Positions 1 to 8,153 of a stretch of 64,000 nt of DNA are shown piece after piece (within the stretch, counting starts at the first letter, position 1; each line of letters starts with the position of its first letter). Both the position numbers and the translations under genes were made by a program. Source of the DNA: Bacillus sp. HNG (GTDB lineage: Bacteria > Bacillota > Bacilli > Bacillales > Bacillaceae_L); the NCBI RefSeq assembly GCF_003400205.1, contig NZ_QUQV01000005.1, forward strand, positions 1 through 64,000, in the 5' to 3' direction. Below the pieces are notes generated by a model that was not told where the DNA came from, did not search any database, and worked only from the letters and a program-made list of their open reading frames with translations.

Positions 1-88
<88 letters not shown>

Positions 89-190
89 GAGTATTGATTG
101 CTCAATAAGTTTGTTACTTAGAATTAACGTTGACGCTTGTATTGTGTTCAGTTTTCAAAGAACTTTTGTTAATAACTCCTCGTAAGGAAG
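89..190 (-). ncRNA. rrn operon leader (pre-16S region)
   Basis: This is the transcribed leader between the promoter and mature 16S. The complement of 146-163 reads GTTCTTTGAAAACTGAAC, the conserved element found ahead of 16S genes in Bacillus rrn operons and linked to antitermination and pre-rRNA processing. It is not protein coding. Confidence 0.8.
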
Positions 191-197
191 TTATACT

Positions 198-226
198 AAT
201 ATATCATTTCTAAATTCTAATGTCAA
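198..226 (-). promoter_or_regulatory. sigma-A promoter of the rrn operon
   Basis: On the minus strand the -35 is a perfect TTGACA (complement of 221-226) and the -10 is TATATT (complement of 198-203), with exactly 17 bp between them. Transcription would start near 191 and run into the 16S leader. A perfect -35 fits a strong growth-regulated rRNA promoter. No second tandem promoter was identified. Confidence 0.8.
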
Positions 227-470
227 TAGCTTTTTAAGTTTATCAATTTGTTTCAAATCGCAAACTCATCTTTACTATATTAACATAATGATTGATGTGT
301 GTCAATCTCGTATTTCTCAAAACGAAATAACAAAATTTATAATAGCATCTCACCTCCATCTTATCAACGTCCAAATTATTCCATAACTATATTTATAACA
401 GATACCTTTAAACTACTTTTTAACAAAGCATATTATTTGATGTGGTACTATCCGACTTTTAAAATAAAAT
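227..470. other. AT-rich spacer, nothing recognised
   Basis: This spacer lies between the rrn promoter and the 3' end of the nitroreductase gene. It is very AT-rich. The short plus-strand reading frame across 299-490 has no ribosome binding site and a composition typical of non-coding AT-rich DNA. No terminator or repeat was found. Confidence 0.5.
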
Positions 471-1025
471 CTATCCTATCCATTTTGTAAGTGGTTCGAA
501 TGACCTTCTCTTTCCTTCTGGTAAACTCCGTAATGGATAACCAAAGTAGAGGAAACCAAGAACTTCACCATTCTCGGATAGACCGAAAAATTCTTTCATT
601 AATGGATCATAGGTTGGCTTTCCTGTTCGCCAGAATCCAGCGATTCCTAAGCTATGTGCTTCCAGTAACATATTTTGAATACAAGCGTATGTTGCACCAT
701 ATTCTTCTATTTTTATTGTCTTTGGATTTTCACTTGGTTCAACAGCAACCGCAATAATCACAGGTGCCCGAAATGGTTTGGCTTGAATCTTTTCAAGCTT
801 TTTCTCCTCAGTTTCACCATTCTTCTTGGCAATTTTAAGTAACACCTCACTTAGGTAGTTCCTTCCCTCTCCTTGAAAGACAAAAAAACGCCAAGGTTCA
901 GTTCTAAAGTGACAGGGAGCCCACGTTCCTGCTTCTAAGATTTTTTCTATTTTTTCTATTTCCACTTCTACATCTTTCACTAGCCCAAAGCTTCGACGTG
1001 TCCTTATCGCTTCATGAACATCCAT
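471..1025 (-). CDS. nitroreductase family protein
   Basis: A 184-residue protein of the FMN-dependent nitroreductase fold. The N-terminal motif RTRRSFGLVKD (residues 7-17) contains the Arg-rich FMN phosphate contact, APCHFRTEPWRFFVF (about 36-50) matches the conserved W-R-F strand, and a GFWRTG segment lies near the C-terminal third. Such enzymes use NAD(P)H to reduce nitro groups, quinones or flavins; the true substrate is not predictable. The frame extends upstream to 1202, but the start at 1025 is preceded by TAGGAGGG and begins MDVHEAIRTRR as in relatives, so the longer hydrophobic N-terminus is rejected. Monocistronic. Confidence 0.85.
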   Translation of the reverse strand: MDVHEAIRTRRSFGLVKDVEVEIEKIEKILEAGTWAPCHFRTEPWRFFVFQGEGRNYLSEVLLKIAKKNGETEEKKLEKIQAKPFRAPVIIAVAVEPSENPKTIKIEEYGATYACIQNMLLEAHSLGIAGFWRTGKPTYDPLMKEFFGLSENGEVLGFLYFGYPLRSLPEGKRRSFEPLTKWIG

Positions 1026-1183
1026 ACAATCCCTCCTATAATAACTACTTATTAAAAGTCTATACATATAAAAGACTAAATAGTATACGAACATGTTTGA
1101 AAATACGTATAGCCATATTTTTTTCCTTTTTAATAGGTTTTGCTTATAAAGATGAGGAAATCGTAAATTAAAATAAATTATAT

Positions 1184-1211
1184 AAAAAAAGCCACTACTC
1201 AATAAGTGGCT
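1184..1211 (-). terminator. rho-independent terminator of the zinc-ribbon gene
   Basis: The minus strand reads AGCCACT, an 8-base loop, AGTGGCT, then seven T residues. It begins 4 bases after the stop codon of the small gene at 1215. Confidence 0.85.
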
Positions 1212-1214
1212 AAT

Positions 1215-1355
1215 TTAGAAAAAGGTCTTAACAATGTCTTCTTGTTTATTACATTCTGTACAGATACACTCTATTTCTAGAGCATCCTCCCTAAATTTAT
1301 GTGTAGTCTCCTTTTGGCATTTTGTACAATATCTTTGTTCTGCGCTCTCTTTCAA
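1215..1355 (-). CDS. small zinc-ribbon protein
   Basis: A 46-residue protein starting at a TTG with AAAGGAGTGAT six bases upstream. It contains two Cys pairs, YCTKCQ (residues 9-14) and CICTEC (30-35), with a TTHKF segment between, the layout of a treble-clef or zinc-ribbon knuckle. A terminator follows directly. There are no neighbours on the same strand. No specific function is recognised; the fold suggests nucleic-acid or protein binding in the cytoplasm. Confidence 0.75.
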   Translation of the reverse strand: MKESAEQRYCTKCQKETTHKFREDALEIECICTECNKQEDIVKTFF

Positions 1356-1492
1356 TTAAAATCACTCCTTTGCTCAATAGAAAAATGTTTCATTTATTAG
1401 GATAAATATAGTTTGCCTAATTATTGATGAACCAAACAATCTTTTATAAAGAGACTGTTATATTTCGTATAAAGCTTTCATTTGTTAAAATT

Positions 1493-1515
1493 AAAAAACC
1501 CTCCTAAATGGAGGG
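1493..1515 (-). terminator. rho-independent terminator after the ABC exporter gene
   Basis: Minus-strand CCCTCC, loop ATTTA, GGAGGG, then TTTTTT. It lies about 130 bases beyond the stop of the exporter gene. The intervening DNA holds one weak 31-codon frame without a ribosome binding site. Confidence 0.8.
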
Positions 1516-1643
1516 AAGGAACTTACCAACTTGCATTTATTACGCTTAGTATTCGGATCTTTAACATAATTCCTTTGTAATCTCATTTGATAATATTGCT
1601 TTTCACTTTTTTATTTAAATCATTTATGAATTTATGGATCAAT

Positions 1644-3377
1644 TTATGTCAGTTGCTGTTCAGCAAAACTTCTGTACAACTCATGCGCCTCAATCAATTC
1701 TTGGTGTGTTCCTTTTCCTGTCACCATCCCTTTTTCAATGAAAATGATTTGGTCGGCATCAACGATTGTCGATAATCGATGAGCAATAACAAAGGTGGTG
1801 CGTCCTTTCATGAGTCTTGATAGCGCCTCTTGAACAATGCTTTCGGACTGGCTATCAAGGCTTGCTGTCGCTTCGTCCATCATGAGAATTTTCGGATCAC
1901 GAAGGAACGCCCTCGCGATTGCGATCCGCTGTCTCTGACCACCTGATAATTTGACTCCACGCTCGCCTACTTCTGTATCTAATCCATTTGAAAATGCACG
2001 AATAAATTCATCGGCATAGGCCATTTTTGCAACTTCCCATAGTCGGTCATCTGATATTTGTTCCGCATTTTTCAAGCCATAGCATAAATTTTCCCGTATG
2101 GTTCCCGCCATCATCGCACTTTCCTGGGAGACATAGCCAATTTGACTTCGCCATGATTCTAACGAAAGCTCGTGGATTGGTGTGTTCCCAATCCGAATTT
2201 CGCCTGAAGTAGGCTCGTAATACCGTTCCAGTAAACCAAACATCGTCGTTTTACCTCCACCACTTGGTCCAGCAAATGCGATCATTTGACCAGGCTTCGC
2301 TTCAAATGAAACATCGTGGATAACCGGTTCTTCTTCACTGTACGCGAAAGAAACATGTTCCACATGAATTGGTAAATTTGAAATGTCGATGTCTTTTCCT
2401 TTTTGCCCTTCCTCTAATGGAAGTTCAATGATATCAATAATTCGCTCTGTCGCACCTTTTGCTTTTTGAAGCTGAGTGAAGAACATTGCAAATGAAGTGA
2501 TAGGAAAAATGATTTGAAACAGATATAGTAAGAATGCAACGAGAGATCCTGTTGTCATAGTCCCATTTGCGACACGGATTCCCCCATACCCGATGATGAC
2601 CACAATAATAATCATGACAATTGTGTACATAATCGGACCGATTAGCGCGAAAATCCTCGCCTCTTTTAAACCATATGTAAGTAGATTTCGAACCCCGCTT
2701 ATTCCTTTTTCTTCTTCAAAACCTTCAGCTGTTGATGATTTCATTAAGCGAATTTCACTAATGGTTTGTTGAATTTTACCTGAAAATGTCGCAGTTTCAT
2801 CCTGTAGCCCTCGTGATATTTTCGCCATTTTTTGACCAAGTGGCATCATAATGATCATGGTGAGTGGTACTGAAATGAGCATAAGAAGCGTCATTTTCCA
2901 GTCCATGATGAGAAGAATAATAATTGCCCCAATAATCGAAATGACCCCGGTGATAAATTGCGGAAAATGTTGCGAGATTAAATCCTTTACAATGCCCGTA
3001 TCATTTACGACTCGGCTCACAGATTCCCCGCTTTGTTGCTTATCAAAATAACTGACTGGCAAACGAATAAGTTTTTCCCACATTTTTTCACGAAGACGTG
3101 CTACAATGCGTTGCCCAACTGCAGCAAGCATGTAAGTCGATACCCCGTCAATAACAGCCTGTAAAATAAACACGGCTGCAATCACGGCAACAAGTATGGC
3201 ATTAACGGAAATCCCCGAAAACCCATCAACGAGTTCCCGCGTTAATAACGGAATCGACAGTCCTACAAATGTCGTGATAATACTTCCGATTAACCCAACC
3301 GTTAAGGCTGTCTTTGGTATATTCGTCGATAAAATCAACCGAAAAAACGGCTTCAACCCATTATCTTTATTTTTCAT
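1644..3377 (-). CDS. ABC multidrug exporter, BmrA-like half transporter
   Basis: A 577-residue ABCB-type half transporter: an N-terminal six-helix membrane domain (about 20-310) and a C-terminal ATPase domain. The ATPase carries Walker A GPSGGGKTT (about residue 365), signature LSGGQRQRIAIARA, Walker B ILMMDEATASLD and the switch H in VIAHRLST. Length and architecture match B. subtilis BmrA (589 aa), which works as a homodimer exporting lipophilic drugs. The start at 3377 has GGAGGAG six bases upstream; an in-frame extension to 3449 lacks this. It is a single-gene unit with its own terminator. Substrate is inferred only from the family. Confidence 0.9.
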   Translation of the reverse strand: MKNKDNGLKPFFRLILSTNIPKTALTVGLIGSIITTFVGLSIPLLTRELVDGFSGISVNAILVAVIAAVFILQAVIDGVSTYMLAAVGQRIVARLREKMWEKLIRLPVSYFDKQQSGESVSRVVNDTGIVKDLISQHFPQFITGVISIIGAIIILLIMDWKMTLLMLISVPLTMIIMMPLGQKMAKISRGLQDETATFSGKIQQTISEIRLMKSSTAEGFEEEKGISGVRNLLTYGLKEARIFALIGPIMYTIVMIIIVVIIGYGGIRVANGTMTTGSLVAFLLYLFQIIFPITSFAMFFTQLQKAKGATERIIDIIELPLEEGQKGKDIDISNLPIHVEHVSFAYSEEEPVIHDVSFEAKPGQMIAFAGPSGGGKTTMFGLLERYYEPTSGEIRIGNTPIHELSLESWRSQIGYVSQESAMMAGTIRENLCYGLKNAEQISDDRLWEVAKMAYADEFIRAFSNGLDTEVGERGVKLSGGQRQRIAIARAFLRDPKILMMDEATASLDSQSESIVQEALSRLMKGRTTFVIAHRLSTIVDADQIIFIEKGMVTGKGTHQELIEAHELYRSFAEQQLT

Positions 3378-3644
3378 TTGAAACTCCTCCATAAAAACTC
3401 TATCCCATACGTACGAACCAAATTTAAAAAAGTTACACAGTTGATACATTGTCCTATGGTTTCCTCTTTATATCATAACCTTTTAATCCTCATTTCTACT
3501 AATCGTTTATACATGCAGATACTGTTCTATTAAATCTTTTTGAATCAAGACATGCGACACCAAACTTGCCTATCTATCTGCCACCTAAAATCTATGCACC
3601 ATTTTCCATAAACGCCCATAAAATGGTGTAAATGAGGTGTTCAT

Positions 3645-4112
3645 ATGAAAAGATGGGTTAAGATCCTGATTTTAGCGTACCTTTCCATTTTATTTTTCGG
3701 GAGTTTTTTAGCTGTAGGTGTATTGTGGATTGGTGTGTTTGAAGAAACATATCCCAAGTTAGCAGAAATTGAACCCTTTTTGTATTATTTTTTCGCTGGC
3801 GCCATTGGCGGATCGCTAAGGCATCTATATATGTTTTGTTCCCATTATATGAATGACCAATTTATTGATCCGAGGCACTGGATAATGTATATTTTCTTTC
3901 CGCTGTTTGCAACAGGAACGGCTGTCATCGCCGTTAACCTTATCCAAAGTGGTATTTTAATGATTGACTTCGCTGATAATATTGATGGTCCATATGCTCA
4001 AGTCAGTGTCGCTTTTTTTGTTGGATTTGGCTTTAATCGTTTCCTTAATAAACTAAATGAGATTTCAACAGGTATGTTTGATATGAAAAAACAAGCAAAA
4101 AAACAGGACTGA
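3645..4112 (+). CDS. hypothetical integral membrane protein
   Basis: A 155-residue protein with about four hydrophobic segments (roughly 5-28, 45-60, 78-102 and 115-132) and a Lys-rich cytoplasmic tail ending KKQAKKQD. GAGGTG lies seven bases before the ATG. A DPRHW segment (about residues 76-80) sits just before the third helix. No family is recognised. It is convergent with the AEC permease and shares a terminator with it. Confidence 0.7.
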   Translation: MKRWVKILILAYLSILFFGSFLAVGVLWIGVFEETYPKLAEIEPFLYYFFAGAIGGSLRHLYMFCSHYMNDQFIDPRHWIMYIFFPLFATGTAVIAVNLIQSGILMIDFADNIDGPYAQVSVAFFVGFGFNRFLNKLNEISTGMFDMKKQAKKQD

Positions 4113-4130
4113 GTTGCACAAACTCAGTCC
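4106..4130. terminator. bidirectional terminator hairpin
   Basis: A 10-bp perfect stem GGACTGAGTT / AACTCAGTCC with loop GCACA. The better T-run is on the minus strand (TGTTTTTTTG), so it mainly ends the AEC permease transcript. The hairpin overlaps the last codons of the plus-strand gene. Confidence 0.75.
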
Positions 4131-4159
4131 TTACATTTTGCCCAAAGTCAGGTCTTTTC

Positions 4160-5068
4160 TTAGATAAAATTCGCAAACACATATAAGATTACTATACTCA
4201 CTAAAATTGTAATATTCGTTGCAGTAGCGATTAGTCGAATGCTTTCGTTACTGTATTTAAACTCAACCGCAAATGGAATTGACGATGAAGCCACTGGAAG
4301 TAACAGACCTAGTAAGATCGTGTAGCGAAACCTATCATCGTATGGAAGCAGAAATAATAATGTAATTCCAACAAGCAAGCCTACACCGTATCGGAATGTT
4401 AAAAATTTCAGCATCGGTTTTACAAATTGTTTTTCAAATTTGAAATTCAAGTAAAGACCCAATAATAGTAAGCTTAATGGCATATTTGCTGCTGAAATAG
4501 TACTTGCCACCTCAATCACCATATCTGGTAATTTAATGTGATTGAGATTTAAAATACTTGCAATCACGTAGGACATTAACGGGATAGATTTCAAAAGCTT
4601 TTTTCCAATCTCCAAAGGTTTTAAACTTAACCCTTCATTCGAAAAGTAGCTTCCCAAAATATAGGCGATCCCAAAGACAATGACAGAGGTTCCCACATCA
4701 AACATACTAAAATATGTCAATCCACTCATTCCCCAAATCGCGTAAACAAGCGGAAATGCGAACAAACCGACATTAAACCCAGATGACATCATTAAAAAAG
4801 AGCCCTTAAGCTCTCTTTCCTCATTTTTAAAAATAAGCAAGCCTAATAATGAAACAACAATCCCATAGATAAGTACAATAATTGGGATTAAAATGAGGTT
4901 TGTTTCGATTTCAACCCGATCGAACGTCACAAGCACAAGTGCTGGAAGCGTAATTTTAAAAATAATCTTTGATATTACCCCGCCATCCTCCTCTTTCAAC
5001 ACGTGAATCCGTTTCAAAATATACCCTAGTGCAATAATCATCATAATATAAAGAAATTCCTCATTCAT
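4160..5068 (-). CDS. AEC family permease (auxin efflux carrier type)
   Basis: A 302-residue polytopic membrane protein with about ten hydrophobic segments arranged as two five-helix repeats and a hydrophilic centre, the layout of the AEC family (Mem_trans). The N-terminus (MIIALGYILKR) and the SSGFNVGLFAFPL segment are typical of bacterial members, which carry organic acids such as malate or malonate. The real substrate is unknown. AGGAG lies nine bases before the ATG. Confidence 0.8.
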   Translation of the reverse strand: MNEEFLYIMMIIALGYILKRIHVLKEEDGGVISKIIFKITLPALVLVTFDRVEIETNLILIPIIVLIYGIVVSLLGLLIFKNEERELKGSFLMMSSGFNVGLFAFPLVYAIWGMSGLTYFSMFDVGTSVIVFGIAYILGSYFSNEGLSLKPLEIGKKLLKSIPLMSYVIASILNLNHIKLPDMVIEVASTISAANMPLSLLLLGLYLNFKFEKQFVKPMLKFLTFRYGVGLLVGITLLFLLPYDDRFRYTILLGLLLPVASSSIPFAVEFKYSNESIRLIATATNITILVSIVILYVFANFI

Positions 5069-5119
5069 ACCTGCATGCTCCTCTAACTACCTAAAAATAC
5101 TATACTAGTATACTGCATA

Positions 5120-5148
5120 CTGGGTCAGAGGGACAGGTACCGCGACAG
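5120..5148. repeat. REP-like element R1 (degenerate)
   Basis: Reads CTGGGTCAGAGGGACAGGTA and then diverges. It shares the GGGTCA-N2-GGGACAGGTACC module with the copies at 8115-8142 and 9048-9067, but the right half of the palindrome is lost. Confidence 0.6.
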
Positions 5149-5257
5149 CAATACGATAATTTGGTCATATTGTTATCCAATAACCCTGTCTCTCGTTTAA
5201 TAAGGTTAAGTATCTTTTTGGTAATAAAAACTTATTAAGAGTCTTTGCCTTAACACA

Positions 5258-5287
5258 TTTACAAATAATTAGTGAAATTGTTATAAT
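5258..5287 (+). promoter_or_regulatory. sigma-A promoter of the SGNH hydrolase gene
   Basis: TTTACA (5258-5263) and a perfect TATAAT (5282-5287) separated by 18 bp. The predicted start near 5294 falls at the edge of the palindrome at 5295-5310. Confidence 0.6.
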
Positions 5288-5294
5288 ATAAATA

Positions 5295-5310
5295 GTTCTT
5301 AATTAAGAAC
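5295..5310. promoter_or_regulatory. perfect palindrome at the transcription start, candidate operator
   Basis: GTTCTTAATTAAGAAC is a perfect 16-bp palindrome immediately downstream of the -10 box and just ahead of the ribosome binding site. The position suits a repressor operator. No regulator is identifiable nearby. Confidence 0.45.
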
Positions 5311-5327
5311 AAAGAGGAGGAGATAAA

Positions 5328-6044
5328 GTGCTAAAGAAAATTTTATTTAGTCTGATTTTGTTTGCATTATTCCTTTCCATACCAGTCTCGGCTTTTGCGA
5401 AAGGACCTGTAAAAAAGAACATTGATTATGTAGCTTTAGGGGATTCATTAGCTGCTGGTACAACACCATATAATGAAATTGATAAAGGCTACGCCGAATT
5501 TTTAGTTGAGCGTTTTGAACAGTCCCAATACACAGTTGGTTTTAAAAATTTTGGTGTTCCCGGTTATACCTCAACAAATGTCTTACATGATATGACGAGG
5601 TTTGATGTTCAAACGAAAATTCGTGAAGCAGAATACGTAACCATTGATATCGGTGCGAATGATATTTTACGACTCTTGAATACTCCAGATAAAATTCCAC
5701 AGGCATTAGAAGAAGTAAGTGCGAATTTGTTTGGTATCTTAGGTGCTATTGAACGATTAAATCCAAGTGCTAAAGTATATGTCATGGGCTATTACTTCCC
5801 ATTCCCACATTTACCAGAAGAACAACAGCAAGCATTAATTCCTTTATTAGATCGACTAAATCAAGTAATCGAAAAGGTTGCTGTAATGAATAATGATACA
5901 TTTATTCCGACAAGTAAAGCTATTGCCAAAGACTATGAAACTTTTCTTCCAAATCCAACGAATATCCACCTAAGTACCGAAGGATATCAAATCATCGCAA
6001 AAGAGTTTTGGAAAAAGATAGATAAGAGCAAGAATGACTACTAA
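5328..6044 (+). CDS. secreted SGNH/GDSL hydrolase
   Basis: A 238-residue protein with an N-terminal signal peptide (Lys-rich start, hydrophobic 5-22, cleavage near AFA-KG). Block I is VALGDSLAAGT (about 35-45) with the nucleophilic Ser, and block III is IDIGANDILRL. The C-terminal block V reads PTNIHLSTEGY: the His is present, but the Asp three residues before it (DxxH) is Thr. GDSL enzymes hydrolyse esters of lipids or glycans. The start is a GTG preceded by AGAGGAGGAG. It is a relative of, but distinct from, the YpmR-like enzyme at 38.7 kb. Confidence 0.85.
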   Translation: MLKKILFSLILFALFLSIPVSAFAKGPVKKNIDYVALGDSLAAGTTPYNEIDKGYAEFLVERFEQSQYTVGFKNFGVPGYTSTNVLHDMTRFDVQTKIREAEYVTIDIGANDILRLLNTPDKIPQALEEVSANLFGILGAIERLNPSAKVYVMGYYFPFPHLPEEQQQALIPLLDRLNQVIEKVAVMNNDTFIPTSKAIAKDYETFLPNPTNIHLSTEGYQIIAKEFWKKIDKSKNDY

Positions 6045-6070
6045 ATGTTAACATTCTTTCTTTTTAATTA

Positions 6071-6105
6071 GAGAGAGAGTCAACACTTTCGTCCGGCTCT
6101 CTCTC
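6071..6105 (+). terminator. possible terminator of the hydrolase gene
   Basis: GAGAGAGAG and CTCTCTCTC arms of 9 bp enclose a 17-base loop. Only a weak T-run follows, so termination is uncertain. Confidence 0.45.
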
Positions 6106-6362
6106 ATTTAAAAGTCCAATCACAAAAACTTAAGAACACTACTCTTTCTTCTTCCCTCCATTATTATCTTACAAAAACTGTTTACCAACTACATAATAGA
6201 CGACTTGTTTGTATTACCCATTGTTGAAATCGTTCTCTTACGACTTAAGATAGATTAAACACCCATCTTTTGGCGTTTGCTTTATCTATCTTTCATTAGA
6301 ATAATAGAGGCCTTTCTTGGGAAAATAAAGGTAATATGCATTGATTTTAGGAGGGTGATAAA
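6106..6362. other. spacer, nothing recognised before the small gene
   Basis: AT-rich, with no open frame carrying a ribosome binding site and no repeat. It presumably holds the promoter of the small gene at 6363, but no convincing -35/-10 pair was found. Confidence 0.4.
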
Positions 6363-6473
6363 ATGTTAAGGGATTCAAAAGTAGATGCAAAAGGACATAT
6401 AAAACCTAACCAAAAAGATTCTAAAAAAATGGTGAAACATACTGCAGAAGTACATGAGAATAATAAAAAATAA
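6363..6473 (+). CDS. small Lys-rich hydrophilic protein
   Basis: A 36-residue frame with a strong ribosome binding site (AGGAGGGTGAT, 4 bases spacing) and a downstream terminator hairpin. The product is highly charged (about ten Lys, plus Asp, Glu and His) with no hydrophobic segment. Composition and size resemble minor small spore proteins of bacilli, but no named family is recognised. The strong initiation site is the main reason to call it. Confidence 0.6.
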   Translation: MLRDSKVDAKGHIKPNQKDSKKMVKHTAEVHENNKK

Positions 6474-6485
6474 ATAGCAATCTCT

Positions 6486-6504
6486 GGGGACTGTACCTGT
6501 CCCC
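6486..6504. repeat. REP-like element R2
   Basis: GGGGACTGTACCTGTCCCC, an imperfect palindrome with one mismatched position relative to the perfect copy at 8124. It is followed by the terminator hairpin at 6513, whose CCACTTTACGTTG loop region recurs at 13310. Confidence 0.65.
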
Positions 6505-6512
6505 GTGTACCA

Positions 6513-6552
6513 AAAATGCTGGGTCCACTTTACGTTGACCCAAGCATTTTTT
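6513..6552. terminator. bidirectional terminator
   Basis: The arms AATGCT-GGGTC and GACCC-A-AGCATT form a long stem with a T-run on the plus strand and an A-run ahead of it. It can end both the small gene at 6363 and the SDR gene. Confidence 0.8.
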
Positions 6553-6558
6553 CATCTA

Positions 6559-7317
6559 TTAATACGCCGTCCACCCAGCATCTCCAGTGATAACTGTTCC
6601 ATTTACGAAGCTTGCGTCGTCTGTTGCTAAGAATAGAGCAATTTTGGCGATTTCTTCTGGTTTCCCATTACGTGGATTTATGGCCAAACCTGGCATAATG
6701 CGACCCATTCCAAAATCGCTTCGACCTGTCATTGATGCGCTGATGTTTGTTTCAACGCCCCCTGGTGCGATTGCGTTGCAACGAATACCACTTTGCGCAT
6801 ACATAAACCCAGTGTTTTTTGTGAATCCAACTACCGCATGCTTAGAAGCTGTGTAAGCAGCACCCGCTCTTGCACCTTGAAGTCCACCTGCAGAAGCTAC
6901 GTTGATAATAACCCCAGCGTTTTTCTCTAAAAAGATTGGCAGCACTTTACGAGTTGCACGCATCACGCTAGTTGTATTAACCGCGAAAATTCTTTCCCAG
7001 TTTTGATCGATGATTTCCCCCGCTGGTTCAAAGTTGTCCATAATTCCTGCATTATTTACTAAAATATCTACTGTGCCATACGTATTCACAGCTGTATTAA
7101 TTAAGTTTTGAATGTCTTCTTCTTTAGCCACATTCGTCATAACCGCAATAGCGTCTCCACCGATTGCCTTAATTTCTTCAACTGTTGCTTTTGCGGCCTC
7201 AATGTTGATATCGGAAACAACTACTTTCGCACCTTCTTTTGCATAAAGAATCGCAATTGCTTTCCCCATACCAGAAGCAGCACCCGTAACAACCGATACT
7301 TTATTCTCAAGTTTCAT
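6559..7317 (-). CDS. SDR family oxidoreductase
   Basis: A 252-residue classical short-chain dehydrogenase. It has the Rossmann motif TGAASGMG (about 11-18), NNAG (about 88-91), the catalytic Ser in NVASAGG and YTASK with catalytic Tyr and Lys (about 155-159). The D at the end of beta-2 (VVSDIN) suggests an NAD(H) preference. The substrate is unknown; relatives include glucose dehydrogenase and 3-oxoacyl reductases. The ATG at 7317 has GGAGGA seven bases upstream, whereas the in-frame ATG at 7323 would sit on top of it. Divergent from a TetR-type regulator that probably controls it. Confidence 0.88.
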   Translation of the reverse strand: MKLENKVSVVTGAASGMGKAIAILYAKEGAKVVVSDINIEAAKATVEEIKAIGGDAIAVMTNVAKEEDIQNLINTAVNTYGTVDILVNNAGIMDNFEPAGEIIDQNWERIFAVNTTSVMRATRKVLPIFLEKNAGVIINVASAGGLQGARAGAAYTASKHAVVGFTKNTGFMYAQSGIRCNAIAPGGVETNISASMTGRSDFGMGRIMPGLAINPRNGKPEEIAKIALFLATDDASFVNGTVITGDAGWTAY

Positions 7318-7357
7318 GTTCATTCCTCCAATTATGATAGAATGCATTTTAATAAAC

Positions 7358-7415
7358 AGTTGTTTACTAATCAACAACTACCTCTAGTATAATTAGCTTA
7401 ATAGAACGTTTTCAA
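7358..7415 (-). promoter_or_regulatory. SDR promoter with candidate TetR operator
   Basis: On the minus strand, TTGAAA (complement of 7410-7415), an 18-bp spacer and TATACT (complement of 7386-7391) form a sigma-A promoter with a start near 7379. The inverted repeat AGTTGTT-N8-AACAACT (7358-7379) covers +1 to about +22. A TetR protein encoded across the gap is the natural candidate ligand; this is inference from position. Confidence 0.55.
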
Positions 7416-7504
7416 TCAGCAAATACAAGCTTAAACGTACATTAATGAACAAAAGCATATAAAATTGTACATTATATTAAAATATCATACATCGGAGGAC
7501 AATT

Positions 7505-8110
7505 ATGTCTATTAATAATAACTATCTTGATCGGAGAATTGTAAAGTCGAAGCGAGCCATGAAGGATGCACTTTTAACTTTAATGAATGAAAAGGATTTT
7601 AAGGACATTTCGATTTCAGATATTGTACGTGAGGCAGACCTAAATCGGGGTACATTTTATAAGCATTATCAATATAAAGAAGACATTCTGCATGAAATCA
7701 TGGATGAGGTTATCGATGATTTGATTCAATCCTATCGAGAACCATACAAAGGTGTCGAAATTTTTGAGATTAAAAAGCTCACTACGTCAGCAGTGAAAAT
7801 ATTTGATCATGTCTATAAATACGCAAACTTTTATTCACATATCGTCAAAACTAGCACCTTAACAGGATTTCAGAATAAGTTCTGTTCCGTATTAAAGGAG
7901 CTCGCTTTATCTGATTTACATAACACACTCAACGATCCAAAAATTGATAGGGAAATTCATGCCAATTATCAAGCATATGCAATCTTAGGAATGGTAATTG
8001 AATGGATCAATAGCGGATTTAAGTACAGCCCCCACTTCATGGCAGAGCAACTCCTTGAGATTATTAGGTATAATCGGGCGGAATCAGTAGTGAAGCCAGT
8101 GATCAAATAG
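7505..8110 (+). CDS. TetR/AcrR family transcriptional regulator
   Basis: A 201-residue protein. The N-terminal TetR helix-turn-helix spans about 15-62, with the typical sequence ISISDIVREADLNRGTFYKH. The helical C-terminal half (about 75-195) would be the ligand and dimer domain. GGAGGA precedes the ATG. The gene is divergent from the SDR gene, and an inverted repeat covers the SDR transcription start, so local repression of the SDR gene is likely. The inducer is unknown. Confidence 0.88.
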   Translation: MSINNNYLDRRIVKSKRAMKDALLTLMNEKDFKDISISDIVREADLNRGTFYKHYQYKEDILHEIMDEVIDDLIQSYREPYKGVEIFEIKKLTTSAVKIFDHVYKYANFYSHIVKTSTLTGFQNKFCSVLKELALSDLHNTLNDPKIDREIHANYQAYAILGMVIEWINSGFKYSPHFMAEQLLEIIRYNRAESVVKPVIK

Positions 8111-8123
8111 TAGCTGGGTCAAA

Positions 8124-8141
8124 GGGACAGGTACCTGTCCC
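8124..8141. repeat. REP-like element R3 (perfect palindrome)
   Basis: GGGACAGGTACCTGTCCC, a perfect 18-bp palindrome preceded by GCTGGGTCAAA. It lies between the convergent 3' ends of the TetR and pentapeptide genes and is the best-preserved copy of the family. Confidence 0.75.
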
Positions 8142-8153
8142 CGCGTTCCACAC

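Noticed and set aside
1026-1202. N-terminal extension of the nitroreductase
   Set aside because: It is hydrophobic and AT-driven, lacks a ribosome binding site and overlaps the zinc-ribbon gene's terminator. A strong site precedes the ATG at 1025.
1516-1643. 31-codon frame after the ABC exporter gene
   Set aside because: No ribosome binding site, and its end lies in the terminator hairpin.
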